The notes beneath the pieces are model-generated. The model searched no databases. It saw only the letters and a program-made list of their open reading frames with translations, and was not told the origin of the DNA. Shown in pieces: positions 27,063 through 36,365 of a stretch of DNA of 64,000 nucleotides (position 1 is the first letter of the stretch; every line of letters begins with the position of its first letter). The DNA is taken from assembly GCF_036688685.1 (NCBI RefSeq), contig NZ_JAQQPS010000001.1, positions 1 to 64,000 of the forward strand, written 5' to 3'. The stretch comes from JALYUM01 sp036688685 (lineage in GTDB: Bacteria; Pseudomonadota; Gammaproteobacteria; Burkholderiales; Burkholderiaceae_D). Both the position numbers and the translations under genes were made by a program.

Positions 27063-28706
27063 TTAGTCTGCCGCGCGGGCGCGGGCGATGAGACCGTTGG
27101 TGGAGCTGTCGTGCTCGCTTGGCGCAGGGGTGCCCGTCAGTTCCGCTTCGATGCGTTTGGCCAGCACCTTGCCCAGTTCCACGCCCCACTGATCAAAACT
27201 GTTGACGTCCCAGATGACGCCCTGCACGAAGGTCTTGTGTTCGTACAGCGCGATCAGCGAGCCCAGGTTGAAGGGGTTCAGGTAGTCCATCAGGATGGTG
27301 TTGCTGGGGCGGTTGCCGGGGAAGGTTTTATGCGGCGCCAGGTTTTCGATCTCGGCCAGCGACAGGCCTTGCTGTTGCAGGTCGATGCGTACTTCGTCCT
27401 GCGTCTTGCCCTTCATGAAGGCTTCGGACTGGGCGAAGCAATTGGCCAGCAAGGCCGCGTGCTGGTTTTCCAGTTCGTGCGCCGGGCGCAGGACGGCGAT
27501 GAAATCGATAGGCGTGACGTCGGTGCCCTGGTGCAGCAGCTGGAAGTAGGCGTGCTGGCCGTTGGTGCCGGTGTCGCCCCAGATGACCGGGCAGGTTGGC
27601 GTGTCGACCGGCAGGCCGGCGCGCGTGACGCGCTTGCCGTTGCTTTCCATGTCGAGCTGCTGAAGGTAGGCCGGGAAGCGGTTCAGGTCCTGGTGGTAGG
27701 GCGCGATCGAGACAGAGGTGCAGCCAAGGAACTGGCGGTTCCAGAAACCCACCAGCGCCAGGATGACCGGCATGTTCTGTTCGAAAGGCGCCTCCTTGAA
27801 ATGCAGATCCATGGCGTGGGCGCCGGCCAGGAAGTCGGCGAAGTAGCCGTAGCCGACCGCGAGGGCCACCGGCAGGCCAATGGCCGACCAGACCGAGTAG
27901 CGTCCACCCACCCAGTCCCAGAACGGGAACATGTTCTGCGGGTCGATGCCGAACGTCTTGATGGCTTCGACGTTGGTCGAGACGGCGACGAAGTGGCGCG
28001 ACAGTTCCGCTTCCGATGCGCTTTGCAGGAACCAGGCGCGCGCGGCTTGCGCGTTCATCATGGTCTCGGCGGTGGTGAAGGTTTTGGAAGCGATGATGAA
28101 CAGCGTCGTTTCCGGGTTCACCTGCTGCAGGGCGGCGTCGATGTCGTGGCCGTCGACGTTCGAGACGAAATGCATCCGCAGGCGCGGGTGGGCGTACTGG
28201 CGCAGTGACAGGCAGACCATTTTCGGGCCCAGATCGGAGCCGCCGATGCCGATGTTGACGATATCGGTGATGGGTTTTCCGGTGTAACCTTGCCAGGCGC
28301 CGCTGCGCACGGCGTCGGAAAAGGCGTGTACGCGACGCAGCACGGCGTGCACGTCGGCGGCCACGTCCTGGCCGTCCACGGTCAGCGCCAGGTCGCGCGG
28401 GGCGCGCAGGGCGGTGTGCAGGACGGCGCGCTGTTCGGTCAGATTGATTTTTTCGCCGGCGAACATGGCGTCGCGGCGCGCTTCAACGCCGCGTTCGCGC
28501 GCCAGCGCGGCCAGCATGTCAAGCGTGCGCCCGTCCAGACGGTTTTTTGAATAGTCTAGGAACAGTCCCGCGGCCTCGACCGACAAACGCTCGAAGCGCT
28601 GCGGGTCGGCGCCGAACAGGCCGCGCATCTGCCAGTCTTCGGCATCGACGGCGTGGGTTTCAAGTGCCTGGAAGGTGGCAGTACTGGTCAGGGAAGGCGT
28701 GAGCAT
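27063..28706 (-). CDS. pgi: Glucose-6-phosphate isomerase
   Basis: Enzyme of 547 residues interconverting glucose-6-phosphate and fructose-6-phosphate. Family signatures are present: GIGGSDLGPKMVCLSL, VSNVDGHDIDAAL, WVGGRYSVWSAIGLPVAL and FDQWGVELGKVL, plus catalytic Glu in KEAPFEQNMPV. Because the ED pathway lacks a phosphofructokinase step, Pgi can recycle fructose-6-phosphate here. The ATG at 28706 gives the usual length; a start 14 codons upstream at 28748 is possible, and neither has a strong ribosome-binding site. The gene is divergent from edd with a HexR-like box on its side. Confidence 0.97.
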   Translation of the reverse strand: MLTPSLTSTATFQALETHAVDAEDWQMRGLFGADPQRFERLSVEAAGLFLDYSKNRLDGRTLDMLAALARERGVEARRDAMFAGEKINLTEQRAVLHTALRAPRDLALTVDGQDVAADVHAVLRRVHAFSDAVRSGAWQGYTGKPITDIVNIGIGGSDLGPKMVCLSLRQYAHPRLRMHFVSNVDGHDIDAALQQVNPETTLFIIASKTFTTAETMMNAQAARAWFLQSASEAELSRHFVAVSTNVEAIKTFGIDPQNMFPFWDWVGGRYSVWSAIGLPVALAVGYGYFADFLAGAHAMDLHFKEAPFEQNMPVILALVGFWNRQFLGCTSVSIAPYHQDLNRFPAYLQQLDMESNGKRVTRAGLPVDTPTCPVIWGDTGTNGQHAYFQLLHQGTDVTPIDFIAVLRPAHELENQHAALLANCFAQSEAFMKGKTQDEVRIDLQQQGLSLAEIENLAPHKTFPGNRPSNTILMDYLNPFNLGSLIALYEHKTFVQGVIWDVNSFDQWGVELGKVLAKRIEAELTGTPAPSEHDSSTNGLIARARAAD

Positions 28707-28756
28707 GGGCGTGGGTGGAATGCGATTAAAGGTAGTCGAATAATACATGAACCAGG

Positions 28757-28771
28757 AGTAAATTCACTACA
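28757..28771. promoter_or_regulatory. HexR-like operator upstream of pgi
   Basis: AGTAAATTCACTACA (minus strand TGTAGTGAATTTACT) resembles the HexR consensus with about three mismatches, 50 bases before the chosen pgi start. It is weaker than the zwf and edd boxes but shares their TGTAGT..A core. Confidence 0.5.
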
Positions 28772-28855
28772 GAACAGCGCTCTTCGCCCCCCGCTGTGGA
28801 CGTCTGGAAATAATTTTTATCGTTGAATAGCAATGAAACACCCGGCGTTTCCTTT

Positions 28856-28870
28856 TGTAGTAAAATTTCA
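28856..28870. promoter_or_regulatory. HexR-like operator upstream of edd
   Basis: TGTAGTAAAATTTCA matches TGTARTWWWAYTACA with a single mismatch. It ends 36 bases before the edd ATG, so HexR bound here would block the promoter. Confidence 0.7.
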
Positions 28871-28906
28871 GGATTGATTTCAGAATTCACAAACAAGGAA
28901 CTCACC

Positions 28907-30820
28907 ATGGCGCTCCACCCCGTAGTTGAACGCGTAACCAAGCGCATCATCGAACGCAGTGCGCCATCGCGCGCCGCTTACCTGGCCCACGTCGACGCGG
29001 CGCGGATCAAGGGCGTGCAGCGCGGCGCCTTGTCGTGTACCAACCTGGCCCATGGCTTTGCGGCCTTCCCCGCCAACGACAAGCTGAAACTGCGCGAATA
29101 CCGCCAGCCGTCGGTGGCGATCGTCTCTTCGTATAACGACATGTTGTCGGCGCACCAGCCGTTCGAACACTTCCCTGCGATTATCAAGGATGCCGTGCGC
29201 GAGGCTGGTGCCGTGGCCCAGTTTGCCGGCGGCGTGCCGGCCATGTGCGACGGTGTCACCCAAGGCCAGCCGGGTATGGAGCTGTCGCTGTTTTCGCGCG
29301 ATGCCATCGCCATGAGCACGGCCGTGGCGCTGTCGCACAATATGTTCGACGCGGCGCTGTACCTGGGCGTGTGCGACAAGATCGTGCCGGGCCTGTTGAT
29401 CGGCGCGCTGCACTTCGGCCACATCCCGGCCGTGTTCGTGCCGGCCGGTCCGATGACCACCGGCATGTCGAACAAAGAAAAAGCCGCGGTGCGCCAGCGT
29501 TACGCGCTCGGCCTGGCTACGCGTGAAGAACTGCTCGACGGGGAAGCCAAGTCCTACCACGGCGCCGGCACCTGCACCTTCTACGGCACCGCCAACAGCA
29601 ACCAGATGCTGATGGAAATCATGGGCCTGCACATGCCGGGCGCCGCCTTCATCACGCCGGGCACCGAACTGCGCCAGGCGCTGACGGTGGCCGCTTCGCA
29701 GCGCGCCGTCAAGATCACCCAGCAGGGCGGCGACTACATGCCGGTGGCGCACATCGTCGACGAGAAATGCATCGTCAACGCGCTGGCCGGCTTGCTGGCC
29801 ACCGGCGGCTCGACCAACCACACGCTGCACCTGGTGGCCATCGCCAAGGCGGCCGGCATCGTCATCGACTGGGACGATTTCAATGAACTGTCCGCCGTGG
29901 TGCCACTGCTCACGCGCATCTACCCGAACGGCGACGCCGACGTGAACCACTTCCAGGCCGCCGGCGGTCCGGGTTTTGTGATCCGCGAACTGCTCGATGC
30001 AGGTTTGGCGCACGACGACGTCAACACCATCCTCGGCCATGGTCTGCGCGCGCACACGACCGAGCCCTTCCTCGATGCCGGCAAGGCGATCTGGAAAGAC
30101 CTGCCTCTGGCCTCCGGCGACGAAGCCGTGGTACGCCCGGCGTCGAACCCGTTTGCGGCCGATGGCGGCATGATCCTGGTAAAAGGTAACCTGGGCCGCG
30201 CGATCATGAAGATCTCGGCGGTGAAGGTCGAACATCGCATCGTCGAAGCGCCTGCGCTGACCTTCGATTCGCAGGAAGACTTCATGCACGCCTACCAGGC
30301 CGGCCATTTGAACCGCGATTTCGTGGCCGTGCTGCGCTTCCAGGGCCCGCGCGCGAACGGCATGCCGGAACTGCATGCACTGACGCCGGCGCTGGCCAAC
30401 CTGCAGGATGCCGGCCACCACGTGGCGCTGGTGACCGACGGGCGCATGTCGGGCGCGTCGGGTAAGGTACCTGCGGCGATCCACGTGTCGCCGGAAATTC
30501 TGGCCGACGGACCGCTGGGCCGGGTGCGCGATGGCGATATCATTCGCCTCGATGCCTCCACCGGCACGCTCGAAGCGCTGGTGCCGGCCGCCGTGTGGGA
30601 CAAGCGCACGCTGGCTGCGGCCGACTTGACCTCGAACCATATCGGCATGGGGCGCGAACTGTTTGCCGTGTTCCGCAACGCGATCAGCGAAGCGGAGAAG
30701 GGCGCCACCACGTTCCCGCTGCCGTCGCCGCGCCAGACCGTGGTGCCGCTGCATGAAGGCGTCGACTCGGGCGAAATCATGCCGGGTTCGGACGAAGATT
30801 TCCTCGCACGTAAAAACTGA
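28907..30820 (+). CDS. edd: Phosphogluconate dehydratase (Entner-Doudoroff)
   Basis: Iron-sulfur dehydratase of 637 residues converting 6-phosphogluconate to KDPG. The cluster/active-site segments are visible: GVPAMCDGVTQGQPGMELSL, GVCDKIVPGLLIGAL, GTCTFYGTANSNQM and the C-terminal TDGRMSGASGKVPAAIHVSP (IlvD/Edd signatures). The 'phosphogluconate' subgroup rather than IlvD is indicated by length and the eda partner. The start at 28907 follows AAGGAACTCACC. eda begins 13 bases after its stop, giving an edd-eda operon under a HexR-like box. Confidence 0.97.
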   Translation: MALHPVVERVTKRIIERSAPSRAAYLAHVDAARIKGVQRGALSCTNLAHGFAAFPANDKLKLREYRQPSVAIVSSYNDMLSAHQPFEHFPAIIKDAVREAGAVAQFAGGVPAMCDGVTQGQPGMELSLFSRDAIAMSTAVALSHNMFDAALYLGVCDKIVPGLLIGALHFGHIPAVFVPAGPMTTGMSNKEKAAVRQRYALGLATREELLDGEAKSYHGAGTCTFYGTANSNQMLMEIMGLHMPGAAFITPGTELRQALTVAASQRAVKITQQGGDYMPVAHIVDEKCIVNALAGLLATGGSTNHTLHLVAIAKAAGIVIDWDDFNELSAVVPLLTRIYPNGDADVNHFQAAGGPGFVIRELLDAGLAHDDVNTILGHGLRAHTTEPFLDAGKAIWKDLPLASGDEAVVRPASNPFAADGGMILVKGNLGRAIMKISAVKVEHRIVEAPALTFDSQEDFMHAYQAGHLNRDFVAVLRFQGPRANGMPELHALTPALANLQDAGHHVALVTDGRMSGASGKVPAAIHVSPEILADGPLGRVRDGDIIRLDASTGTLEALVPAAVWDKRTLAAADLTSNHIGMGRELFAVFRNAISEAEKGATTFPLPSPRQTVVPLHEGVDSGEIMPGSDEDFLARKN

Positions 30821-30833
30821 ACAGGTAGATAAC

Positions 30834-31460
30834 ATGACCATGACCGTACTTGAAATTATGCGCTCGGCGAGCGTGATTCCCGTGATCGCCATCGACGATC
30901 CGGCCCACGCCGTGCCGCTGGCGCGCGCGCTGGTGGCGGGCGGCATCCGCGTGCTGGAAGTGACGCTGCGCACCGCGCACGGCCTGCACGCGATCCGCGA
31001 CATGGCACAGGTGGAAGGCGCCATCATTGGCGTCGGCACCTTGACCGCGCCGGAAGAATTCGCCGCCGCGCGTGACGCCGGCGCCGTGTTCGGCGTCTCG
31101 CCCGGCTTGACGGCCGCGCTGATCGAGGCGTCCAAAAAAAGTGGCTTGCCGCTGCTGCCGGGCGTGATGACGCCGTCCGAAGTGATGGCCGCGCGTGAAG
31201 CGGGCTTCCGTCAACTGAAACTGTTCCCGGCCATGCAGGCGGGCGGGGTGGGCATGCTTAACGCAATTGCCGGCCCATTGGGCGACGTGACGTTCTGCCC
31301 GACCGGCGGCATTTCGATCGACACGGCGCCAAGCTTCCTGGCGCTGAAAAACGTGGCGTGCGTGGGCGGTTCGTGGCTGACGCCGAAAGACGCGATTGCG
31401 GCCGGCGACTGGGGCCGCATCACGGAACTGGCGCGCGCCGCGGCCGCGCTGCGCCAATAA
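30834..31460 (+). CDS. eda: KDPG/KHG aldolase
   Basis: Class I aldolase of 208 residues cleaving KDPG to pyruvate and glyceraldehyde-3-phosphate. The Schiff-base Lys129 is in FRQLKLFPAM, Glu42 in LEVTLRTAHG and the phosphate loop in PTGGISIDTA; spacing equals that of E. coli Eda. The ATG at 30834 has AGGTAGATAAC upstream. It is 13 bases downstream of edd. The region directly after it contains only the tail of a decayed chemoreceptor on the other strand. Confidence 0.97.
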   Translation: MTMTVLEIMRSASVIPVIAIDDPAHAVPLARALVAGGIRVLEVTLRTAHGLHAIRDMAQVEGAIIGVGTLTAPEEFAAARDAGAVFGVSPGLTAALIEASKKSGLPLLPGVMTPSEVMAAREAGFRQLKLFPAMQAGGVGMLNAIAGPLGDVTFCPTGGISIDTAPSFLALKNVACVGGSWLTPKDAIAAGDWGRITELARAAAALRQ

Positions 31461-31528
31461 GCGATCGCTGCATTGGGCTGGTGCCAGACCAGACCAGCCC
31501 TGCCGGAACCGCTCCGGGTCTTCAGTGT

Positions 31529-32947
31529 TCAGACCGGCAGCAGCCCTCGCACCGGGTTGCTGCCCGCCGCCACCAGCCGCTGTTCCGCCGCCAGCCTGGC
31601 TTGCCAGACTGCATCGTCGATCTTGAAAACGCTGACCTCCCGGATCCAGTTTGCTGCCCACATCGACCTTGTCGACCGATTCGCCGATCAAGGTCTTGAT
31701 TTCCCTGGCTGCACTGGCCGAGCGCTGGGCCAGGTGGCGCACTTCGGTCGCCACGACGGCAAAGCCACGCCCCTGTTCACCGGCGCGCGCTGCCTCGACG
31801 GCGGCATTGAGCGCCAGAATATTGGTCTGGAAGGCGATGCTGTCGATCACGCCGATAATGTCGGCAATTTTGCCTGAACTTTCCTTCATCGCACCCATCA
31901 TCGCCACCACCCGTTCAACGACCTCGCCACCCTCGACCGCAACATGGGAGGCGGCCAGCACGAGGCGGTTGGCCTGTTGGGCATGATCGGCAGTCTTCCT
32001 GACGGTGCTGCTGATTTGCTCCATGGCCGACGCGGTCTGCTCCAGGGAACTTGCCTGCGCCTCGGTCCGGGACGACAGATCCAGGTTGCCGGCCGCGATT
32101 TGGCGCAAGGCGACGGCAATCGTGTCGGTGCTGGCGCGGACCTGGCCTACCGTGTGGGACAAATTGTCATTAATGCTCTTCAAGGCTTGCATGAGTTGCC
32201 CTGGTTCATCATGAAAGGTCGTGGGAATGTCGCTGAACAGGTCGCCCGCGGAACCGCCTTGGCGATGTCGACCGCGCCCTGCAGCGGCCCGGTGATGCTG
32301 CGAGTGATGAGAATCGCGCCGCCGATGCCCGCGCCCAGCGATAGCACCAGGATCGCCAGCAGCAAGATCGTTGCCGATGCAATGCGGGTCTTCGATTGCG
32401 CCTCGAATACCTCGGAGTGCTGGTTCGTGAGCGCCACCACTTGATTGATTGCGCGCAAGTGCGTGTCGTACGCGGTTTTCATTTTTGCCATCGCGGCACC
32501 CACTGCTTGTTTGTCATGGCTCTGGAGTGCGGGATTGAAATCCTTGAAGGCGACGTCATAAAAGGTCACCGCGGGCAGGTAGGCGCCCTTGAGCAAGGTT
32601 TCAGCGATGTCGCTCTCGAGACCCTCCTTGCTCCAGAACGCATGCCGGGTTTCATGTTCGTTCTGTAGCGTGCCGAGGCGGGCGATCAGCTGTTTTTGAT
32701 GCGCCGGATTGTCGGTGGCCATCAGCTGGAAGCTCACCAGGTAGGATTCGAGAATATATTCTGGCGGAGGCAACACGTCGGCGATCAAATCCTTGCCCTG
32801 CACAATACGATGGTAGAGCGGACCGTTCACCTTGAGTTCATTGAGCGTCTGGAATGAAAACACGCCAAATGTGATGAAGCCGCATGAAAAGATGAGAATC
32901 AGAGCGGCCAGCCTGCGGGGCAAATTTAGCGCGCGCAACATTTCCAT
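31529..32947 (-). pseudogene. Chemoreceptor pseudogene (one frameshift, one internal deletion)
   Basis: The first 230 codons (from the ATG at 32947) encode TM1, a four-helix-type periplasmic domain with ESYLVSFQLMATDNPAHQKQ, TM2 and HAMP. Near 32250-32256 one base is missing; the continuation FSDIPTTFHDEPGQLMQALK lies in another frame and runs through AFQTNILALNAAVEAARAGE. After LIGESVDKVDVGSKL (about 31640) the normal second half of the coiled coil, some 70-80 residues, is absent. A third frame then supplies the C-terminal end VSVFKIDDAVWQARLAAEQR, stopping at 31529. Both lesions would destroy signalling. Confidence 0.87.
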
Positions 32948-33262
32948 GAGAAATTCCTAAGCTGAGATTGCCGCAGTCATCGCCATGGCTCAGCTCTTGT
33001 CCAAGGCACCACTGGCCGCTGGACGATGCTGCGTTGGCATCGATCCGACGAAATGCAAGTGCATTCATTGAAAACGATGCTACACCTTTCGAAATTACTT
33101 TCAAGAAATCCACGATGTCTACTTGGGGTCATGAACATACGAGGAAGGCCGGCAGTTAAGCCGCTAACTGGGAGGGCGTGCAACTATTCGGGCAATCTGC
33201 ATTCAGATTGCCATATCATCTCAAGCGCACAAAGGTCGCAGCGGAACATTACAGGGAACTGC
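32948..33262. other. Intergenic region, nothing recognised
   Basis: A 315-bp gap between the broken chemoreceptor and the DUF1963 lipoprotein gene. It is less GC-rich than its surroundings. It should contain the promoter of the lipoprotein gene, but I see no clear -35/-10 pair, repeat or gene. Confidence 0.4.
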
Positions 33263-34267
33263 ATGAGATCTAAATGGTTGCACCTCGAAAAATCGAAAAG
33301 TATGGCAACAGCTGCTGTCATGCTGCTTTCAGTGACAGTCATGTCGATAGTAGCCTGCTCGCCAAAACAAGCAGTACCGGAACGACGACCCGCAACCAAG
33401 CCTGTCGTTGCAACGGTTCGCTATGGCGAATCCCCACCAGAAATGGCAAAGTTTGCTGCAGAAATCGCACGCTCCCAACTGGCCTACATCGATATCATTG
33501 CCGACAAAAATATCGATGTGGCGCCCTGGAACAGTAAACTGGGCGGTTTGCCGTATCTCCCGAAGGACCAGGCTTATCCCACCGGCCCCGACGGCGTCCC
33601 GCTGGCATTGCTGGCGCAGCTTAATTTTTCCGAAATGCCCGCGCTGAAAGGTTATCCGTCACAAGGCATTCTGCAGTTTTTCATCGCTGTGGGAGACGCA
33701 AAGGCGCATATTTACGGTATGCCGCAATATCATGCCAAACCCTATAACGAGCAGAATTTTTTTGCTGCGCTCTCGAAACAGGCATGGTTCAAGTTAATCT
33801 ACCACCCGCAAGTCCTGCAGGAGCGCGCAACATTGCGGAGCCCTCCAATGTTGCCGCGTGAAATGATGTTGCCCCTTGCCGGGACCACCCGACTCCGCTT
33901 CCAGGCCGGTACTGAGCCTGTGTCCATCTGGGACTATCGCTTCCAGCGCTTCTTTGGTAAACCGGCTGACAAATTTTTTGAGCAGTTTGGTGCGCAAGAA
34001 GATGCAGTGGCAGTCAACTACGAGGCCTTTTCCCAAAAAGACCACCTTGCAAAAATGGGCGGATACAGTTCGCCCGTTCAGAAAGACCCTCGGATGATTC
34101 GTCCAGCCGAGGACTGGGTCGTCCTTCTCGAATTGCAGGAAGGCCGCAGAGACGGCAGTTTCGACATGATCTGGGGTGATGCGGGAATGGGTGCATTCTA
34201 TATTCGTGCCGACGATCTGAAGCGGCGGGATTTTTCGAGAGTCGTGTACTACTGGGATAATCATTGA
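33263..34267 (+). CDS. DUF1963 (YwqG-like) lipoprotein
   Basis: Protein of 334 residues. A positively charged start (MRSKWLHLEKSK), a hydrophobic core and the lipobox-like MSIVACSP near residue 32 indicate a lipoprotein. The rest matches the DUF1963/YwqG pattern: SKLGGLPYLPKDQAYPTGPD, LLAQLNFSEMPAL, GILQFFIAVGD and the late MGGYSSPVQKDP. The biochemical role of the family is unknown. The start at 33263 follows AGGGAACTGC; 79 upstream in-frame codons have no protein character. Codon use is less GC-biased than its neighbours, suggesting a more recent arrival. Confidence 0.8.
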   Translation: MRSKWLHLEKSKSMATAAVMLLSVTVMSIVACSPKQAVPERRPATKPVVATVRYGESPPEMAKFAAEIARSQLAYIDIIADKNIDVAPWNSKLGGLPYLPKDQAYPTGPDGVPLALLAQLNFSEMPALKGYPSQGILQFFIAVGDAKAHIYGMPQYHAKPYNEQNFFAALSKQAWFKLIYHPQVLQERATLRSPPMLPREMMLPLAGTTRLRFQAGTEPVSIWDYRFQRFFGKPADKFFEQFGAQEDAVAVNYEAFSQKDHLAKMGGYSSPVQKDPRMIRPAEDWVVLLELQEGRRDGSFDMIWGDAGMGAFYIRADDLKRRDFSRVVYYWDNH

Positions 34268-34301
34268 CGCCATCACAAACGAGACGTTCGGTGACAAGGC
34301 A

Positions 34302-34856
34302 ATGGTAACGATGGATGCCATACGTTCTCGGCGCCTGCGTCAGCAGCGCTGGCGCCCCCTTAGCGCAGGTGAAATCGCCATGGCGTCCCTGCTGTTTCGC
34401 GATGCCATCGACTACGCGCGCGTGCGCATTCACGGTCGGCGCTACATGCCTTTTCAGCCCCGCAACTGCGCGATGACGCCGAACGGCCAGATGTATTTTC
34501 ATGCGTCCTGCTTCCTTGACGACTATGCCCAGGCATCCCTCGCCAATCGGCATTGGTTCATGCACGAGATGGTCCACATCTGGCAGCATCAGCTGGGCTA
34601 CCCGGTGCGCCTGCGCGGGGCGATCCGGATCGGGCTGTCCTACGCTTATCGCTTGCGTCCAGATGCCACCCTGGCTGACTTCAATATGGAAGCCCAGGGC
34701 GACCTGCTGGCCGATTATTTCGTGCTGAAATTCCTGCAGCGGCCCGAGGCGATGCGCCAGCCGCAGTACGCGCACGCGCTGGCGCTGTACGACACCGTGC
34801 TGGAAAGTTTCCTGGTAGCACCGGGAAGCCGCCGCCACCTGCCATCCTTGCGCTAA
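34302..34856 (+). CDS. Small putative zinc metalloprotease-like protein (HExxH)
   Basis: Protein of 184 residues with a single clear motif, HWFMHEMVHIWQHQLGYPV (about residues 85-104), carrying HEMVH as the zinc site, and a downstream acidic candidate third ligand in FNMEAQGDLLADYF. There is no signal peptide. Similar short HExxH proteins are sometimes annotated as Vgr/Rhs-associated, but no secretion gene is nearby. Protease activity is an inference from the motif. It stands alone between a lipoprotein gene and rpiA; start at the ATG at 34302 (AAGGCA upstream) or at 34311. Confidence 0.75.
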   Translation: MVTMDAIRSRRLRQQRWRPLSAGEIAMASLLFRDAIDYARVRIHGRRYMPFQPRNCAMTPNGQMYFHASCFLDDYAQASLANRHWFMHEMVHIWQHQLGYPVRLRGAIRIGLSYAYRLRPDATLADFNMEAQGDLLADYFVLKFLQRPEAMRQPQYAHALALYDTVLESFLVAPGSRRHLPSLR

Positions 34857-34892
34857 AATGTCGGCTTCTTCTGACAACCACTTTTCATCATC

Positions 34893-35570
34893 ATGACCCA
34901 GGACGAACTCAAACAAGCCGTGGCGCGTGCCGCCATCGATTACGTGGTCGATGGCGAGATCATCGGCGTCGGCACCGGTTCCACGGCCAACTTCTTCATC
35001 GACGAACTGGCAAAGATCAAGGACCGCATCAAGGGCACCGTGGCCTCGTCCGAAGCGACTGCCGCGCGCCTGCGTGCGCATGGCATCGAAGTGTATGACC
35101 TGAACGAAGTCGAATCGATCGCCGTCTACATCGACGGCGCCGACGAAATCACGGACACGGGCGCCATGATCAAGGGCGGCGGCGCGGCGCTGACGCGCGA
35201 GAAAATCGTGGCCTCGGTATCGAAGCGGTTTGTCTGCATCGCCGACGGTTCGAAACTGGTCGGGACGATGGGCACATTCCCCTTGCCGGTAGAAGTGCTG
35301 CCGATGGCGCGCGCCGCCGTCATGCGCCAGCTGGCGGCACTGGGCGGCCAGCCACGGGTGCGCACGGTGGTGGCCAGCGACGACATTTTTATTACCGATA
35401 ACGGCGGCGAGATCATCGATGTCGCCGGCTTGTCGATTACCGATCCGGTCGCACTGGAAGCACAAATTAACCAGATCGTCGGCGTGATTGCCGTCGGCCT
35501 GTTCGCTGCGCGCGGCGCCGACGTGTGCCTGCTGGGCACCGCCGACGGCGTCAAAACCCTCACCTTTTAA
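34893..35570 (+). CDS. rpiA: Ribose-5-phosphate isomerase A
   Basis: Enzyme of 225 residues interconverting ribose-5-P and ribulose-5-P. Family blocks are GVGTGSTANFFIDEL, VASSEAT, the catalytic IDGADEI and KGGGAALTREKIVA, and the VPVEVLP-type segment LPVEVLPMARAAV. Length and order match E. coli RpiA. A small lipoprotein gene starts 12 bases after it. Confidence 0.97.
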   Translation: MTQDELKQAVARAAIDYVVDGEIIGVGTGSTANFFIDELAKIKDRIKGTVASSEATAARLRAHGIEVYDLNEVESIAVYIDGADEITDTGAMIKGGGAALTREKIVASVSKRFVCIADGSKLVGTMGTFPLPVEVLPMARAAVMRQLAALGGQPRVRTVVASDDIFITDNGGEIIDVAGLSITDPVALEAQINQIVGVIAVGLFAARGADVCLLGTADGVKTLTF

Positions 35571-35582
35571 ATTGGACGCACC

Positions 35583-35918
35583 ATGAAACGCACGCTGGTA
35601 GTGGCAGGACTGTTCGCCGTCGTATTGAGCGGCTGCTCGATGTTCCGGGATCGCATGGTAGCGGATCCGACCGCTCGCGCGCGTCCCGGGCCGGCGCAGC
35701 TGTTCGACCCCAATGGCGTGCCGATCGAACCCGTGCCGTTCGTGGCGGGTGTGTCGTCGGTGACGGTGGAGCGGCTCGCTTCGGCGCAGTCGTGTCGGGG
35801 TGGGGAGGGTGCGGCGCTCGTGACGCCGGTCGGGCCGGTGGAGGTGTATCGCATGCGCTGCGAGGATGGCCGGACGTTTATGGCGCGCTGCGAGCTGAGG
35901 CAGTGCAAGCAGATGTGA
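35583..35918 (+). CDS. Small lipoprotein of unknown function
   Basis: Protein of 111 residues with a lipoprotein signal peptide (MKRTLVVAGLFAVVLSGCSM, acylated Cys18). The mature part has three further cysteines (AQSCRGGEG, YRMRCEDG, ARCELRQCKQM), which may form disulfides in the periplasm. No family was recognised. It is 12 bases behind rpiA and probably cotranscribed. Confidence 0.75.
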   Translation: MKRTLVVAGLFAVVLSGCSMFRDRMVADPTARARPGPAQLFDPNGVPIEPVPFVAGVSSVTVERLASAQSCRGGEGAALVTPVGPVEVYRMRCEDGRTFMARCELRQCKQM

Positions 35919-35951
35919 TTTGCTGCGTTTCTTTCTCGGCATTGACGTGTT

Positions 35952-36033
35952 ATGGGTCCTCGCCTTCGCGAGGATGACGGAGCAACGTTTGTTGGCTTTA
36001 AAACCGTCATCCCGACGCACGTCGGGACCCATG
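35952..36033. repeat. REP-type palindromic pair (copy B, opposite order)
   Basis: ATGGGTCCTCGCCTTCGCGA..GATGACGG (35952-35980) is followed after 22 bases by ACCGTCATCCCGACGCACGT..GGGACCCAT (36003-36032). The modules are the same as copy A, but the order is inverted so the GTCATCCC ends face inward. It lies between the small lipoprotein gene and yggX, converging genes. Confidence 0.85.
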
Positions 36034-36060
36034 CAGACTGTGAGCCGTCAATCGCTTGAG

Positions 36061-36333
36061 TTATTCCGCCGGCGGCACATACCCCATCGCCGCATCCGCG
36101 CCTTCACCAAAGAAGTGCTTCTCCATCTGCGTCGCCAGGTACTTGCGCGCGCGCTGGTCGGCCAGGTTCAGGCGGTTTTCGTTGACCAGCATGGTCTGGT
36201 GCTTCAACCACGCCTGCCAGGCTTCCTTCGACACGGATTCGTAAATCCTCTTGCCCAGTTCACCTGGATACGGCGGAAAATCGAGCCCTTCGGCGTCTTT
36301 ATCTAATTTGATGCAATGGACGGTGCGGGCCAT
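36061..36333 (-). CDS. yggX: Probable Fe(2+)-trafficking protein YggX
   Basis: Small cytoplasmic protein of 90 residues, beginning MARTVHCIKLDKDAEGLDFP with the conserved Cys7 and the segment YPGELGKRIYESVSKEAWQA that defines the family. It protects iron-sulfur proteins from oxidative damage and interacts with iron trafficking in enterics. It lies 32 bases after argA in the same orientation, so cotranscription is likely. Confidence 0.95.
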   Translation of the reverse strand: MARTVHCIKLDKDAEGLDFPPYPGELGKRIYESVSKEAWQAWLKHQTMLVNENRLNLADQRARKYLATQMEKHFFGEGADAAMGYVPPAE

Positions 36334-36365
36334 GTGAGCTCCTGGTTTTTTAAATGAAGGCGTGA

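Noticed and set aside
28880..31135. 751-codon minus-strand frame opposite edd-eda
   Set aside because: It is antisense to two clear enzymes, with no domain or ribosome-binding site.
34014..36032. 672-codon minus-strand frame opposite rpiA and neighbours
   Set aside because: It runs antisense through four different genes and part of a REP element; the composition is that of a shadow frame.
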